A stretch of 64,000 bases of DNA from Candidatus Flexicrinis affinis (GTDB lineage Bacteria; Chloroflexota; Anaerolineae; Aggregatilineales; Phototrophicaceae). Shown piece after piece: positions 53,474 through 62,026 of this stretch. Positions within the stretch are counted from its first letter, which is position 1. The number at the start of each line of letters is the position of its first letter. The DNA lies in the NCBI GenBank assembly GCA_016716525.1, contig JADJWE010000001.1, positions 930,001-994,000 of the forward strand, written 5' to 3'. The notes under the pieces are model-generated. The model did no database searches, was not told the origin of the DNA, and saw only the letters and a program-made list of their open reading frames with translations. A program made the position numbers and the translations under genes.

Positions 53474-54006
53474 GTTGGCAGCAGCCCCTCGATCAGCCGC
53501 ACTCGAATGCAGCGGGCGGCCTTGTCGATGCCGAGGATGAACTGCGGAACGTCGGGGATGGTGTACTCGCCGTGCTGCTCGCTGCGGACGACATAGATAT
53601 CGTTCGGCCCGGCTTCGATGATGTCGGAGACTTCTCCGATGTCGGCTCCGTCCTCGGTGACCACGCGCATGCCGATCAACTCGAACAGGTAGACCTCGTT
53701 CTCGCCAAGCGGGATCGCGTCCTCGATCGACACCAACACGGCCATGTTGCGCAGCCGTTCGGCCTCGTCGCGATCGTCGATGCCGTCTAGCGTGAGAAGC
53801 GCGAGATCGTGATGCGGGCGGACAGAACGAATCGTGTAGGGGCGAGGACTCGGGTCGAACGGGCCTTCACCGAGAAACACGCGCTTGAGCTTCGGAATTC
53901 GTTCGGGGTAGTCGGTGATGACGCGCATCCGCAGCTCGCCGCGAACACCGTGCGGGCGTGTGATTTCGCCGATCTGGAGGTACTTGAGGGGCCGGGGAGG
54001 CGCCAT
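53470..54006 (-). CDS. rimM: Ribosome maturation factor RimM
   Basis: A 178-aa factor for 30S assembly that binds ribosomal protein S19. The N-terminal domain starts LQIGEITRPHGVRGELRMRV, the C-terminal PRC-barrel includes VYLFELIGMRVVTEDGADIG and PDVPQFILGID. Its place after rpsP and the KH protein is the standard order. Confidence 0.95.
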   Translation of the reverse strand: MAPPRPLKYLQIGEITRPHGVRGELRMRVITDYPERIPKLKRVFLGEGPFDPSPRPYTIRSVRPHHDLALLTLDGIDDRDEAERLRNMAVLVSIEDAIPLGENEVYLFELIGMRVVTEDGADIGEVSDIIEAGPNDIYVVRSEQHGEYTIPDVPQFILGIDKAARCIRVRLIEGLLPT

Positions 54007-54018
54007 GACTGCAGCGCC

Positions 54019-54246
54019 TTAATCGATCTCGAGGATTACCCGCTTGTCGGCCGGAGCCACCACGCGCAAGAGCGTACGCATGGCATTGGCGATGCGACCC
54101 TGCTTGCCGATCACACGGCCCATGTCACCCGATGCAACCTTGAGATGCACGATCACCGAGCCGCTTGTCTCCTTGCGGCGCACGTTGACATCGTCCGGCG
54201 AATCGACCAACGATTGCGCAATAAGGCGGATCAAATCGTCTTCCAT
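54019..54246 (-). CDS. khpA: KH-domain RNA-binding protein KhpA
   Basis: A 75-aa single KH-domain protein. The GxxG loop is GKQG in MGRVIGKQGRIANAMRTLLR. KhpA-type proteins bind RNA, often together with KhpB, and affect cell elongation and sRNA action. The small size, and position between rpsP and rimM, are typical. Confidence 0.93.
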   Translation of the reverse strand: MEDDLIRLIAQSLVDSPDDVNVRRKETSGSVIVHLKVASGDMGRVIGKQGRIANAMRTLLRVVAPADKRVILEID

Positions 54247-54336
54247 CTGACATCCTTTGGGTACGAATCTGCGCGGGCCGCGACAGCAGCGTGCTTCGGC
54301 GCCGCGCAGATCGGGTTACACACGGAGAATGAAGCG

Positions 54337-54750
54337 TTACGCTTCTTCTGCCTCGCCAGCGTCGTCGCTGGTCGCAGTGGCTGCCTTGGCTGCCGGCGAG
54401 CCAACCGGGGCGGGGTAGCTAGTCTTCGGGTCGACCTCGGTCGGCTGAATCGCAGCGGCCTCGGCCATCAGCGCGTCCGTCGACTCGCCTTTGCGCATGC
54501 GCTCGAACAGCGCCCACGTCCCGGTGCGCTTCATTACGCTGATCGCTGCCTCGGTCGGCTGGGCGCCGACACTCAGCCAGTACAGCGCGCGGGCGCTATC
54601 GACCACGTCGGTGCTGGGACGAGTGCGCGGATTATGGAAGCCGATGTTCTCGATGATACCGCCCGAGCGCTTCTGGCGCTGATCGGTGACGACGATGCGG
54701 TAAGCCGGCTGACGCTTGGCCCCGACACGCTGGAAACGGATTCGCAACAT
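54337..54750 (-). CDS. rpsP: Ribosomal protein S16 with extended C-terminus
   Basis: A 137-aa S16. Residues 1-82 are the normal protein (MLRIRFQRVGAKRQPAYRIV, YWLSVGAQPTEAA). The last 50 or so residues are an extra Ala/Thr/Glu-rich tail ending in an acidic stretch (DDAGEAEEA), longer than the usual 80-90 aa protein. It follows ffh by 52 bases. Confidence 0.96.
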   Translation of the reverse strand: MLRIRFQRVGAKRQPAYRIVVTDQRQKRSGGIIENIGFHNPRTRPSTDVVDSARALYWLSVGAQPTEAAISVMKRTGTWALFERMRKGESTDALMAEAAAIQPTEVDPKTSYPAPVGSPAAKAATATSDDAGEAEEA

Positions 54751-54802
54751 GCTTGTACTTGCTCCTTCTGAACACGATCGCAGCGTGGGGCTGCAGATTG
54801 TC

Positions 54803-56137
54803 CTAACCGAGTAAATTGGGCATGCCCTTCGGCATGCGGCCCTTCCGCAGTTGCCCCATCATGGTCTGCATCTGCTGGAATTGATTGAGTACCTCGTTGA
54901 CGTCGCGCACCTGCGTCCCGCTGCCGGCGGCGATTCGCTTGCGGCGGCTCGCGTTGAGCACTTTCGGGTTGGCGCGCTCTTTCACAGTCATTGAGTTGAT
55001 GATGGCCTCGACGCGCTTGAGCCGCTTGTCGAGATCCTGCTGGTCGATCTGGCCGGCCATTTGCAGCTTGCTCATGCCCGGAATCATGCCGAGGATCTGC
55101 GCGATCGGCCCCATGCGCTTGATCCGCTGAAGCTGTTCGAGGAAGTCCTGCAGCGTGAATTGGTTCTGCAGCATCTTTTTGGCCAGCTTCTCGGCCTCGT
55201 CTTCATCGAACTCGGCTTCCGCCTTTTCGATGAGCGTCATCATGTCGCCCATGCCGAGAATGCGGTCGACCAGACGGTCGGGGTGGAAGACCTCGAATCC
55301 GTCGATCTTCTCGCCCGTGCCGAGGAACTTGATCGGCACGCTCGTCACCGCGCGCATGGAGATCGCCGCACCACCGCGGGCATCGCCGTCGATCTTGGTC
55401 AAGATCAGGCCGGTGAGCCCGACGCGCTGGTTGAAGCCCTGCGCGATATTGACCGCTTCCTGACCGGTCATCGCGTCGGCGACGAGCAAGACCTCGGCCG
55501 GATGAGTCCGGCGCTTGATCTCCTCGAGCTCCGCCATCAGCGTGTCGTCGATCTGCAAGCGGCCGGCGGTGTCGATGATGCACACCGCCGCGTTTGCGGC
55601 TTTGGCGGCGGCAAGACCGCGCACCGCAATGTCGATCGGCTTGGCGCTCGTGCCTTCTTCGTAGACGGGCACTCCGATTTGCTTGCCCAGCGTCACCAAC
55701 TGGTCCACAGCGGCCGGACGGTACGTATCGCACGCGACGAGGAAGGGTTGACGGCCTTCGCGGCGCAAGTGCACGGAGAGCTTCGCGGCGGTAGTCGTCT
55801 TGCCCGACCCCTGCAGACCCACCAACATGATGACGTGGGGTTTGGTGCCGCTGAAGAAGTTCAGCCGTCCCGGCTCGCCAAGAGTAGTCGTCAGTTCGTC
55901 ATGGACAATTCTGACAACCTGTTGGGCAGGCCGCAGCGCCTTATGGACCTCGGCGCCAGCAGCGGCATCGCGCACGCGGCCGACGAAGTCCTTGACGACC
56001 GGCAGCGCGACATCGGCCTCAAGCAAAGCCATGCGCACGTCGCGCATGACCGTGTTGAGGTCGTTTTCGGTGATGCGGCCGCCTTTTCCGAGGCGGTCAA
56101 ACGTCTCTTGCAGACGTTTGCTGAGGCCTTCAAACAT
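54803..56137 (-). CDS. ffh: Signal recognition particle protein Ffh
   Basis: A 444-aa SRP GTPase that delivers nascent membrane proteins to FtsY. N domain about 1-85; G domain with the P-loop GLQGSGKTTTAAKL near residue 108, DTYRPAAVDQL, DTAGRLQIDD and TKIDGDARGGAA; the methionine-rich M domain from about 300 binds 4.5S RNA (GSGTQVRDVNEVLNQF). First gene of the operon, with a strong promoter 39 bases upstream. Confidence 0.97.
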   Translation of the reverse strand: MFEGLSKRLQETFDRLGKGGRITENDLNTVMRDVRMALLEADVALPVVKDFVGRVRDAAAGAEVHKALRPAQQVVRIVHDELTTTLGEPGRLNFFSGTKPHVIMLVGLQGSGKTTTAAKLSVHLRREGRQPFLVACDTYRPAAVDQLVTLGKQIGVPVYEEGTSAKPIDIAVRGLAAAKAANAAVCIIDTAGRLQIDDTLMAELEEIKRRTHPAEVLLVADAMTGQEAVNIAQGFNQRVGLTGLILTKIDGDARGGAAISMRAVTSVPIKFLGTGEKIDGFEVFHPDRLVDRILGMGDMMTLIEKAEAEFDEDEAEKLAKKMLQNQFTLQDFLEQLQRIKRMGPIAQILGMIPGMSKLQMAGQIDQQDLDKRLKRVEAIINSMTVKERANPKVLNASRRKRIAAGSGTQVRDVNEVLNQFQQMQTMMGQLRKGRMPKGMPNLLG

Positions 56138-56175
56138 GACGAATCGACTTGGTTCCCACGGGACAAGTGGCGGCC

Positions 56176-56204
56176 ATTGTAGAGGAACGCCCTCGTTTCG
56201 TCAA
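56176..56204 (-). promoter_or_regulatory. Promoter of the ffh operon
   Basis: Read leftward: TTGACG (56204-56199), 17 bases, TACAAT (56181-56176). Its -35 lies back to back with the -35 of the rightward metal-importer promoter, 17 bases apart. Confidence 0.75.
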
Positions 56205-56221
56205 GGTAAGCGCGCCCTGCC

Positions 56222-56250
56222 TTGACGGCGTCTAAAGGTCAACCTATACT
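56222..56250 (+). promoter_or_regulatory. Promoter of the zinc/manganese importer operon
   Basis: TTGACG (56222-56227), 17 bases, TATACT (56245-56250). It overlaps a TTG that could be mistaken for the gene start, and so supports ATG 56288 as the real one. No clear Zur or MntR box was recognised. Confidence 0.7.
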
Positions 56251-56287
56251 GAACCAAACGATACTCAGTCTCAATAAGGGTAACACG

Positions 56288-57409
56288 ATGAAACGAGTCA
56301 TGGGGTTGGCTGTTCTGCTTGTGATGGGCCTGTACAGCTTTGTTGTCGTCGGGCAATCGGACAGGCTGACCGTTGTCGCCAGCTTCAGCATTCTCGCCGA
56401 CGTGGTCCAAAACGTCACGCTTGGGCAGGCGGACGTTTCGTCGTTAATTCCAGTCGGTGCCGATCCGCACGGCTACGAACCGTCGGCACGCGATCTCGCG
56501 GCACTCAGCGAGGCGGACGTGATCTTCGTCGCCGGTGGCGGGTTCGAGGAGCAACTGCTGGACGCCATCGCAGGCGCCGCGCCGGACGTTCCCGTGATCG
56601 AAGCCTCCGACTGTGTTCAGGTGCGCTATTTCGGCATTGCATCCGATGTAGACGCGCATGACGAGACTACTACGGCGAAGTCGCCAATGGGAATTGACAT
56701 TGAAAGCATATGTGACGCGGTTGACGCCAAGACAGCCGATGTCGACAGCCTCAAGGAGGCGATGGGTCTTGGCTCGGTGCGGGTCCCGGTAGACCTGAAC
56801 CGTCCACGGTTCTTCGAGGCCGGATGCTCGCACAGTGACGCAGAGTCCGGACCGAATGCGGATGTCGAACACGGAGTCTGCGACCCGCACGTGTGGTCTG
56901 ATCCGCGTAACGTGTTCTACTGGTCGCTCTTTATCGGCGAGGTCCTCGGCGTTCTCGACCCCGGCAATGCCGACCAGTATGCGGCTAATGCCGAGGAATA
57001 TGCTTATGCGATTGATGATCTGGCGCGGCTTGAACTCGAAGCCGGCCTTGTCGCGATACCCCCGCAAGATCGCGTGCTGCTGACGAACCACGAGACGTTG
57101 GGCTACTTCGCCGAGGCATACGAGTTTGAGCTCGTCGGATTTGTGCTGCCGGGTGGATCGACGCTGGCGGAGCCGTCCGCGCAAGACCTTGCCGCGCTGA
57201 TCGAACTGGTTCGTTCAAGTGGCGTGAAAGCGATATTCGTGGAGACGACGGTCGCGTCTCGGGTCGCCGAGCAGGTCGCGTCCGAAACGGGCGTGCCGAT
57301 CGTGCCGTTGTACACCGACTCGTTGAGCGATGCGGACGGTGCTGCCGCTACCTATCTCGATTACATGGCCTATAATTTCACGACCATCACGGACGCGCTC
57401 GCTCCTTAG
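56288..57409 (+). CDS. Zinc/manganese ABC importer binding protein (ZnuA/TroA family)
   Basis: A 373-aa exported metal-binding protein of cluster A-I. Signal peptide: VMGLAVLLVMGLYSFVVVG. Metal ligands are visible as H in GADPHGYEPS, H in DPHVWSDPRN, H in LLTNHETLGYF and D/E near the C-terminus (TDSLSD). An insert of about 90 residues between the first two ligands is rich in Asp, Glu, His and Cys (DVDAHDE, CSHSDAES); such acidic/His loops are typical of zinc binders. AAGGGTAA precedes the ATG. Confidence 0.92.
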   Translation: MKRVMGLAVLLVMGLYSFVVVGQSDRLTVVASFSILADVVQNVTLGQADVSSLIPVGADPHGYEPSARDLAALSEADVIFVAGGGFEEQLLDAIAGAAPDVPVIEASDCVQVRYFGIASDVDAHDETTTAKSPMGIDIESICDAVDAKTADVDSLKEAMGLGSVRVPVDLNRPRFFEAGCSHSDAESGPNADVEHGVCDPHVWSDPRNVFYWSLFIGEVLGVLDPGNADQYAANAEEYAYAIDDLARLELEAGLVAIPPQDRVLLTNHETLGYFAEAYEFELVGFVLPGGSTLAEPSAQDLAALIELVRSSGVKAIFVETTVASRVAEQVASETGVPIVPLYTDSLSDADGAAATYLDYMAYNFTTITDALAP

Positions 57410-57434
57410 TCACGACTTGAGGCTCGTCATCGAC

Positions 57435-58229
57435 ATGCACAACCACGCAGTCGCAACCCTACCGGCACTCAAGGTCGAAGGTGTTTCGGCAGGCTACCCT
57501 GACGACCGGCGCGCGATCAGCGGCATCGAGTTCGAGGTGCAGCGCGGCGAGCGGGTCGCCGTGCTTGGGCCGAACGGGGCAGGCAAGAGCACGCTCTTCA
57601 AAGCGATTGCCGGTGTCATCCCGTTCACGAGCGGTCAGATATCGTTGTTGGGCCGCGACTGTCGGTCGAGCCACGACCTTATCGGCTACGTGCCGCAGGT
57701 CAACATTGTCGACTGGACGTTTCCCGCGACGGTTGGCGACGTTGTGATGATGGGGCGTGCGCGCCGCATTGGCTGGCTGCGCTGGCCGCGCCGCGATGAC
57801 TGGGACGCCGTGCGCCACGCGCTCGACCAAGTCGGCATGCTGGAGCACATCGACCGGCGTATCGGTGCACTCAGCGGCGGACAGAAACAGCGCGTGTTCA
57901 TCGCTCGCGCCTTGACCCAATCCGCCGACGTGCTGCTGTTGGATGAGCCGTTCAACGGCGTGGACGTCACGACGATCGAGGAGATCCTCGCCACGTTGGA
58001 CCGGCTTCGCGATGATGGCGTGACTGTCATGGTCGCGACCCATGACATCGAGCTGGCGCTTTCCGAGTTTGACAAGCTTCTGCTGCTCAAGCGCACGCTG
58101 ATCGCGTATGGCCGGCCTGCCGAAGTGTATACGCCCGAGCACCTGAAGGCGGCGTACGGTTCGCGCGTGAGCATCATGCACGACGGCGACCACACGCTGA
58201 TCACAGTCGATGAACACGGGTGCTGTTAG
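57435..58229 (+). CDS. Zinc/manganese ABC importer ATPase (ZnuC/TroB family)
   Basis: A 264-aa ATPase. Walker A GPNGAGKST (about residue 45), GYVPQVNIVDWTFP as the Q-loop (the D-W-x-F/P pattern of manganese/zinc importers), signature LSGGQKQR, Walker B LLLDEPFNG and switch H in ATHDIE. ATG 57435 is chosen by alignment to the family start; the frame is open upstream within znuA-like sequence. It lies 25 bases after the binding-protein gene. Confidence 0.93.
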   Translation: MHNHAVATLPALKVEGVSAGYPDDRRAISGIEFEVQRGERVAVLGPNGAGKSTLFKAIAGVIPFTSGQISLLGRDCRSSHDLIGYVPQVNIVDWTFPATVGDVVMMGRARRIGWLRWPRRDDWDAVRHALDQVGMLEHIDRRIGALSGGQKQRVFIARALTQSADVLLLDEPFNGVDVTTIEEILATLDRLRDDGVTVMVATHDIELALSEFDKLLLLKRTLIAYGRPAEVYTPEHLKAAYGSRVSIMHDGDHTLITVDEHGCC

Positions 58230-58245
58230 GCACCAAAGGAACCGG

Positions 58246-59103
58246 ATGATCATGGGGCAGTTCTTCGAGCCCTTGCAGTACGAATTCATGCAGCGGGCGC
58301 TGATCGCCGTCGTCATGGTCGGCATCATCAGCGGCGTCATCGGATGTTATGTGGTCGTCCGCGGTATGTCGTTCTTTGGTGACGCACTGAGCCACAGTAT
58401 ATTGCCGGGCGTGGCGATCAGCTACATCACGACCGGGGGAGCCGTCGGTGTCAACCTGTTCTTTGGCGGGTTGATCGCCGGGATTATCGCAGCGGTCGGC
58501 ATCGGCTGGCTAACACGCCGCGAACGCCTCAAAGAAGATACGGCTATCGGCATTGTGTTTGTTGCGATGTACGCGTTAGGGATCGCGATCATCAGCCACG
58601 ACAGCCGGGCCTACGGGCGCGACCTCGTGCACATCCTGTTCGGCAATGTGCTGGGCATTCAGGGTGAAGACCTTGTCATCATGGCGGTCTGTGGCGTGAT
58701 TGTGCTGGCCGGTACGCTGCTGCTGTACAAGGAGCTTCAGATCATCAGCTTCGACACGAACCTCGCGCGGACACTCAAGCTGCCCGCCGAGGCCCTGCGA
58801 CTGATCCTCCTTGCGTTCATCGCCGTGACGATCATCGCCAGCCTGCGTGTGGTCGGAATTGCGCTAATGCTCGCCATGCTGATTGTGCCGGCCGCATCGG
58901 CTCAGGTGATGGCTAAGCGGCTGCATCACATGATGTTGATCTCAGCGACACTCGGCGTCATCGGCGGTGTGATTGGCCTGCTGCTCTCGTACCATTTGGA
59001 CATCGCTGCTGGCCCGTCGATCGTCCTTGCGATGACCGTCATCTTCGCAGCAATCTTCGGGCTGTCGCGCGCGTATCTGCGACTGCGGCCTGCGCCCCGC
59101 TAA
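58246..59103 (+). CDS. Zinc/manganese ABC importer permease (ZnuB/TroC family)
   Basis: A 285-aa permease with seven to nine helices. Family landmarks are GCYVVVRGMSFFGDALSHSILPGVA near the N-terminus and RVVGIALMLAMLIVPAA near residue 210. AAAGGA lies 5 bases before ATG 58246, which is favoured over ATG 58210 inside the ATPase gene. Completes the three-gene importer. Confidence 0.93.
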   Translation: MIMGQFFEPLQYEFMQRALIAVVMVGIISGVIGCYVVVRGMSFFGDALSHSILPGVAISYITTGGAVGVNLFFGGLIAGIIAAVGIGWLTRRERLKEDTAIGIVFVAMYALGIAIISHDSRAYGRDLVHILFGNVLGIQGEDLVIMAVCGVIVLAGTLLLYKELQIISFDTNLARTLKLPAEALRLILLAFIAVTIIASLRVVGIALMLAMLIVPAASAQVMAKRLHHMMLISATLGVIGGVIGLLLSYHLDIAAGPSIVLAMTVIFAAIFGLSRAYLRLRPAPR

Positions 59104-59115
59104 ACTAGAAGCTGT

Positions 59116-59154
59116 AAGCGATGAGTGATGAGACACTGCCCCAGTTCATCGCTT
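59116..59154. terminator. Inverted repeat between convergent permease and tatD genes
   Basis: AAGCGATGA (59116-59124) and TCATCGCTT (59146-59154) are perfect 9-base arms with a 21-base loop. No T-run follows, so terminator function is uncertain. Confidence 0.35.
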
Positions 59155-59209
59155 GCCCAGCGTTGCTAGGCACGGTAGCACGTCCTACGATATTCAACCA
59201 ACCGCCTCG

Positions 59210-60034
59210 TTACGAAAACCGAAACAGGCGCTCGGCGTTGGCGGTCGTGGCCTCGGCGATCTGCGCAGGCGTCATCTGTTTGACCGACGCAAGCCGCTCG
59301 ATAATCAGTGGGATATATGCCGGTTCGTTTCGCTCGCCGCGATGGGGCACCGGCGTAAGGAACGGCCCGTCGGTCTCTACGAGGATTCGATCCAACGGGG
59401 CGTCTGCCGCAATACGTCGGGTCTGATCGGCGTTCTTGTATGTGATCGGGCCAGTGAAGCCGATGTAGAAACCCGCCGCCAGCGCGCGCTCAACGAGCTC
59501 CGGCGGCGCAGAGACTGAGTGCAGTACGCCGGGAGCGTCGCGCAGCACTCCGCCGAGGCTGCCGGCCCAAGCCTCCAGAATCCGAACGACGTCCTCGCTC
59601 GACTCGCGGTTATGGATGATCACCGGCAGGCCAAGCTCGGCTGCGAGCTCAAGCTGCGCTTCGAATGCCGCGATCTGATCGTCCTTAGGGCTTTTGTTCC
59701 AATAGTAGTCGAGCCCGATCTCGCCGATGCTAACGACGCCCGACGAAGAGGCCAACTCCCGGATTGGGTCCAGCCGCGACGTCTCAAAGCCAGCCGTATC
59801 GTTCGGGTGATAGCCGACCGCGGCATAAACAGCGCCGGGGTATCTTGCCGCAAGGCTGACCGCTGTGCGACTCGTGTCAACGTTGACGCCCGGGTTGATG
59901 CACCGCGTGACGCCGACAGCGGCAGCACGCGCGACGACCGCGTCGCGGTCCTCGTCATAGGCGTCGAAGTTGAGGTGAATGTGTGTGTCGATCATCGGCG
60001 GCAGAGCGCGCGACGTGCTTTCAGACGCGTTCAT
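59210..60034 (-). CDS. tatD: TatD-family metal-dependent hydrolase/DNase
   Basis: A 274-aa amidohydrolase-fold protein. Metal ligands: H-x-H in MIDTHIHLNFD, E in SIGEIGLDYYW, H in PVIIHNRESS, H in GVLHSVSAPPE, and D in ILVETDGPFLTP. Members act as 3'-5' exonucleases in DNA repair. The ATG at 60034 gives a 13-residue leader before the usual MIDTHIH start at 59995, which is an alternative start. It lies 2 bases after gmd. Confidence 0.93.
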   Translation of the reverse strand: MNASESTSRALPPMIDTHIHLNFDAYDEDRDAVVARAAAVGVTRCINPGVNVDTSRTAVSLAARYPGAVYAAVGYHPNDTAGFETSRLDPIRELASSSGVVSIGEIGLDYYWNKSPKDDQIAAFEAQLELAAELGLPVIIHNRESSEDVVRILEAWAGSLGGVLRDAPGVLHSVSAPPELVERALAAGFYIGFTGPITYKNADQTRRIAADAPLDRILVETDGPFLTPVPHRGERNEPAYIPLIIERLASVKQMTPAQIAEATTANAERLFRFS

Positions 60035-60036
60035 CC

Positions 60037-61011
60037 TTACGTCAGTTCGCCGCTCTTGAGCGCCGCAAGGTCGGATTCGACCATCATCTGAACGAGTTGT
60101 TCAAACGTGACCTGCGGTTCCCAGCCGAGGATTCGGCCAGCCTTTTCCGGATTACCGATCAGCAGGTCGACTTCGGCAGGGCGGACAAACGCGGGATCCT
60201 GCACCGTGTAGTCTTGCCATTTGAGGCCGACGGCATCGAATGCCAGCTCCAACAGGCGCTGCACACTGTGCGTCTGGCCGGTCGCCACGACGAAATCATC
60301 CGGCGTGTCCTGCTGCAGCATCAGCCACATCGCGCGCACGTAATCCCCGGCGAAGCCCCAGTCACGCTGGGAGTCGAAGTTTCCGATGCGCAGCTCTTTA
60401 GCCATACCGAGTTTGATCTTGGCGGCATGATAAGTCACTTTGCGGGTTACGAACTCAAGGCCGCGGCGCGGGCTTTCGTGATTGAACAGGATTCCGCTGG
60501 AAGCATGCAGGTTGTAGCTCTCACGATAATTGACCGTGATCCAGTGGCCGTACACCTTGGCGACGCCGTATGGGCTGCGCGGGTAGAACGAGGTGGATTC
60601 GGTCTGAGGGACTTCCTGCACCTTGCCGAACATCTCGGAGCTCGAAGCCTGATAGAAGCGGATTGCGGGGTTGACCATCAAGATGGCGTCGAGCATTCGC
60701 GTAACACCCAACGCGGTGACGTCACCGGTGAAGACCGGTTGGCTCCACGATGTCTGGACGAAACTCTGCGCGGCAAGGTTGTAGACCTCGTCGGGCTTCA
60801 CGTCCTGCAAGGCACGGGTCAGGCTGGTCTGATCGCTCATGTCCCCCGGCACCAGCGTGACTTGGTCCTGGATGTGACGGATGCGCTCGTAGCGCACGGT
60901 GCTGGTGCGCCGAACAAGTCCGTAGACCTGATATCCCATGCTCAGCAGGAACTCGGCCAAGTACGACCCGTCCTGACCGGTGATTCCGGTAATCAAGGCG
61001 CGCTTACTCAT
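60037..61011 (-). CDS. gmd: GDP-mannose 4,6-dehydratase
   Basis: A 324-aa short-chain dehydrogenase turning GDP-D-mannose into GDP-4-keto-6-deoxy-D-mannose. NADP site GITGQDGSYLAEFLL; catalytic T/E/YxxxK region with SSSEMFGKVQEVPQTE and SPYGVAKVYGHWI; VNYRESYNLHASSGILFNHE is a Gmd hallmark. The ATG overlaps the rmd stop (ATGA). Confidence 0.95.
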   Translation of the reverse strand: MSKRALITGITGQDGSYLAEFLLSMGYQVYGLVRRTSTVRYERIRHIQDQVTLVPGDMSDQTSLTRALQDVKPDEVYNLAAQSFVQTSWSQPVFTGDVTALGVTRMLDAILMVNPAIRFYQASSSEMFGKVQEVPQTESTSFYPRSPYGVAKVYGHWITVNYRESYNLHASSGILFNHESPRRGLEFVTRKVTYHAAKIKLGMAKELRIGNFDSQRDWGFAGDYVRAMWLMLQQDTPDDFVVATGQTHSVQRLLELAFDAVGLKWQDYTVQDPAFVRPAEVDLLIGNPEKAGRILGWEPQVTFEQLVQMMVESDLAALKSGELT

Positions 61012-61958
61012 GCGTGTTCTCCTTTGACGCGGGTACGGCAGTCTTCCAGTACGTCCCGCAGGCTGCTCTCGAAAGAAATCTGGGGCGCCCAACCGGTAGT
61101 GCGGCGCAGTTTGGAGGCATCGCCTTGCAGCACCGGGATTGGGCTGGGACGAAGGCGACTTGGATCGACCTGCACGTCGACGTGTTTGCTCGACATACCC
61201 AGTAGCGTATCGAGCACGTATTGGATGCTGTATGCTTCGCCGGACGCGACGTTATATGCTTCGCCAGCCACCCCGCGCTCCATCAGTGCCGTATAGGCGC
61301 GCACGACATCTCGCACATCTGTGAAGTCGCGCCGGGCGGTCAGATCGCCGACGCTGATCACAGGGTCCTGTAACCCCGCCTCGATGCGCGCGATCTGCAT
61401 GGCAAACGCTGGCGCGACGAACCGATCGCTTTGGCCGGGGCCGATATGATTGAATGCGCGGACACGAAGCGTCGGCATGTCGTGGCTGACGAAGTACTGG
61501 TACGCCAGTTGATCCTGCGCGGCCTTGCTCACGCTGTACGGACTGGTCGGCATGAGCGGGGTGGATTCGTCGGTCGGGAACGTTTTGACCTCGCCGTAGA
61601 TTTCGGCCGAGCTGGTGATCAGCAGTCGCGGGCGGATGTCTACTTTGAGGCAGGCGAGGATCAGGTTCAACTGCCCGCGGACGTTGTTCTCGATCGTCTC
61701 CCACGGGTCTTCGAAGGACCGAGGGACAAAGGCTTGACCGGCGAGATGATATATGTGTTCCGGCCGCACCTCGGTGATGAGATCGAGCACTGCGGCTGGC
61801 TGACACAGGTCGACCTCATAACACGTAATGCCGTCCGGACCCGCACCTGCACCGGGAAGCTGAGTTCCGAACAGCTTGGTATCCGGAGCAGAGTCCTGAA
61901 GCCAGCGGGTGAGTATCCGGCCTACGAAGCCGCCTGAACCCGTAATCAGTACACGCAA
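61008..61958 (-). CDS. rmd: GDP-4-keto-6-deoxy-D-mannose reductase (GDP-D-rhamnose forming)
   Basis: A 316-aa short-chain dehydrogenase. NAD(P) site ITGSGGFVGRIL, catalytic SSAEIYGEV and SPYSVSKAAQDQL, and AFNHIGPGQSDRFVAPAFA, which matches Rmd proteins reducing the Gmd product to GDP-D-rhamnose. GDP-L-fucose synthase is less likely, since no epimerase-type motif is seen. The start is TTG 61958. rmd, gmd and tatD form a coupled operon. Confidence 0.85.
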   Translation of the reverse strand: MRVLITGSGGFVGRILTRWLQDSAPDTKLFGTQLPGAGAGPDGITCYEVDLCQPAAVLDLITEVRPEHIYHLAGQAFVPRSFEDPWETIENNVRGQLNLILACLKVDIRPRLLITSSAEIYGEVKTFPTDESTPLMPTSPYSVSKAAQDQLAYQYFVSHDMPTLRVRAFNHIGPGQSDRFVAPAFAMQIARIEAGLQDPVISVGDLTARRDFTDVRDVVRAYTALMERGVAGEAYNVASGEAYSIQYVLDTLLGMSSKHVDVQVDPSRLRPSPIPVLQGDASKLRRTTGWAPQISFESSLRDVLEDCRTRVKGEHA

Positions 61959-61982
61959 AGTCTGTTACTTTCCCCCGGAGAT

Positions 61983-62020
61983 ACCGCACGCGGCGATTAT
62001 AGCCGCTGACCGCGTGCGGT
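61983..62020. terminator. Long perfect inverted repeat between DUF4397 gene and rmd
   Basis: ACCGCACGCGG (61983-61993) and CCGCGTGCGGT (62010-62020) are perfect 11-base arms; the 16-base centre holds a further CGGC/GCCG pairing. It begins 6 bases after the leftward stop codon. No T-run follows. Confidence 0.5.
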
Positions 62021-62026
62021 CTAGTC

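Noticed and set aside
53809..56182. Long plus-strand frames opposite rimM, khpA, rpsP and ffh
   Set aside because: All four minus-strand genes are unmistakable and in conserved order; the antisense frames have no recognisable motif or ribosome site.
56222..56287. Upstream TTG start extending the ZnuA-like protein
   Set aside because: The TTG is the -35 box of a 17-spaced promoter, and the signal peptide begins properly at ATG 56288 after AAGGGTAA.
59983..61296. Plus-strand frame of 437 codons
   Set aside because: It is antisense to gmd and rmd, whose NAD sites and YxxxK motifs are clear.
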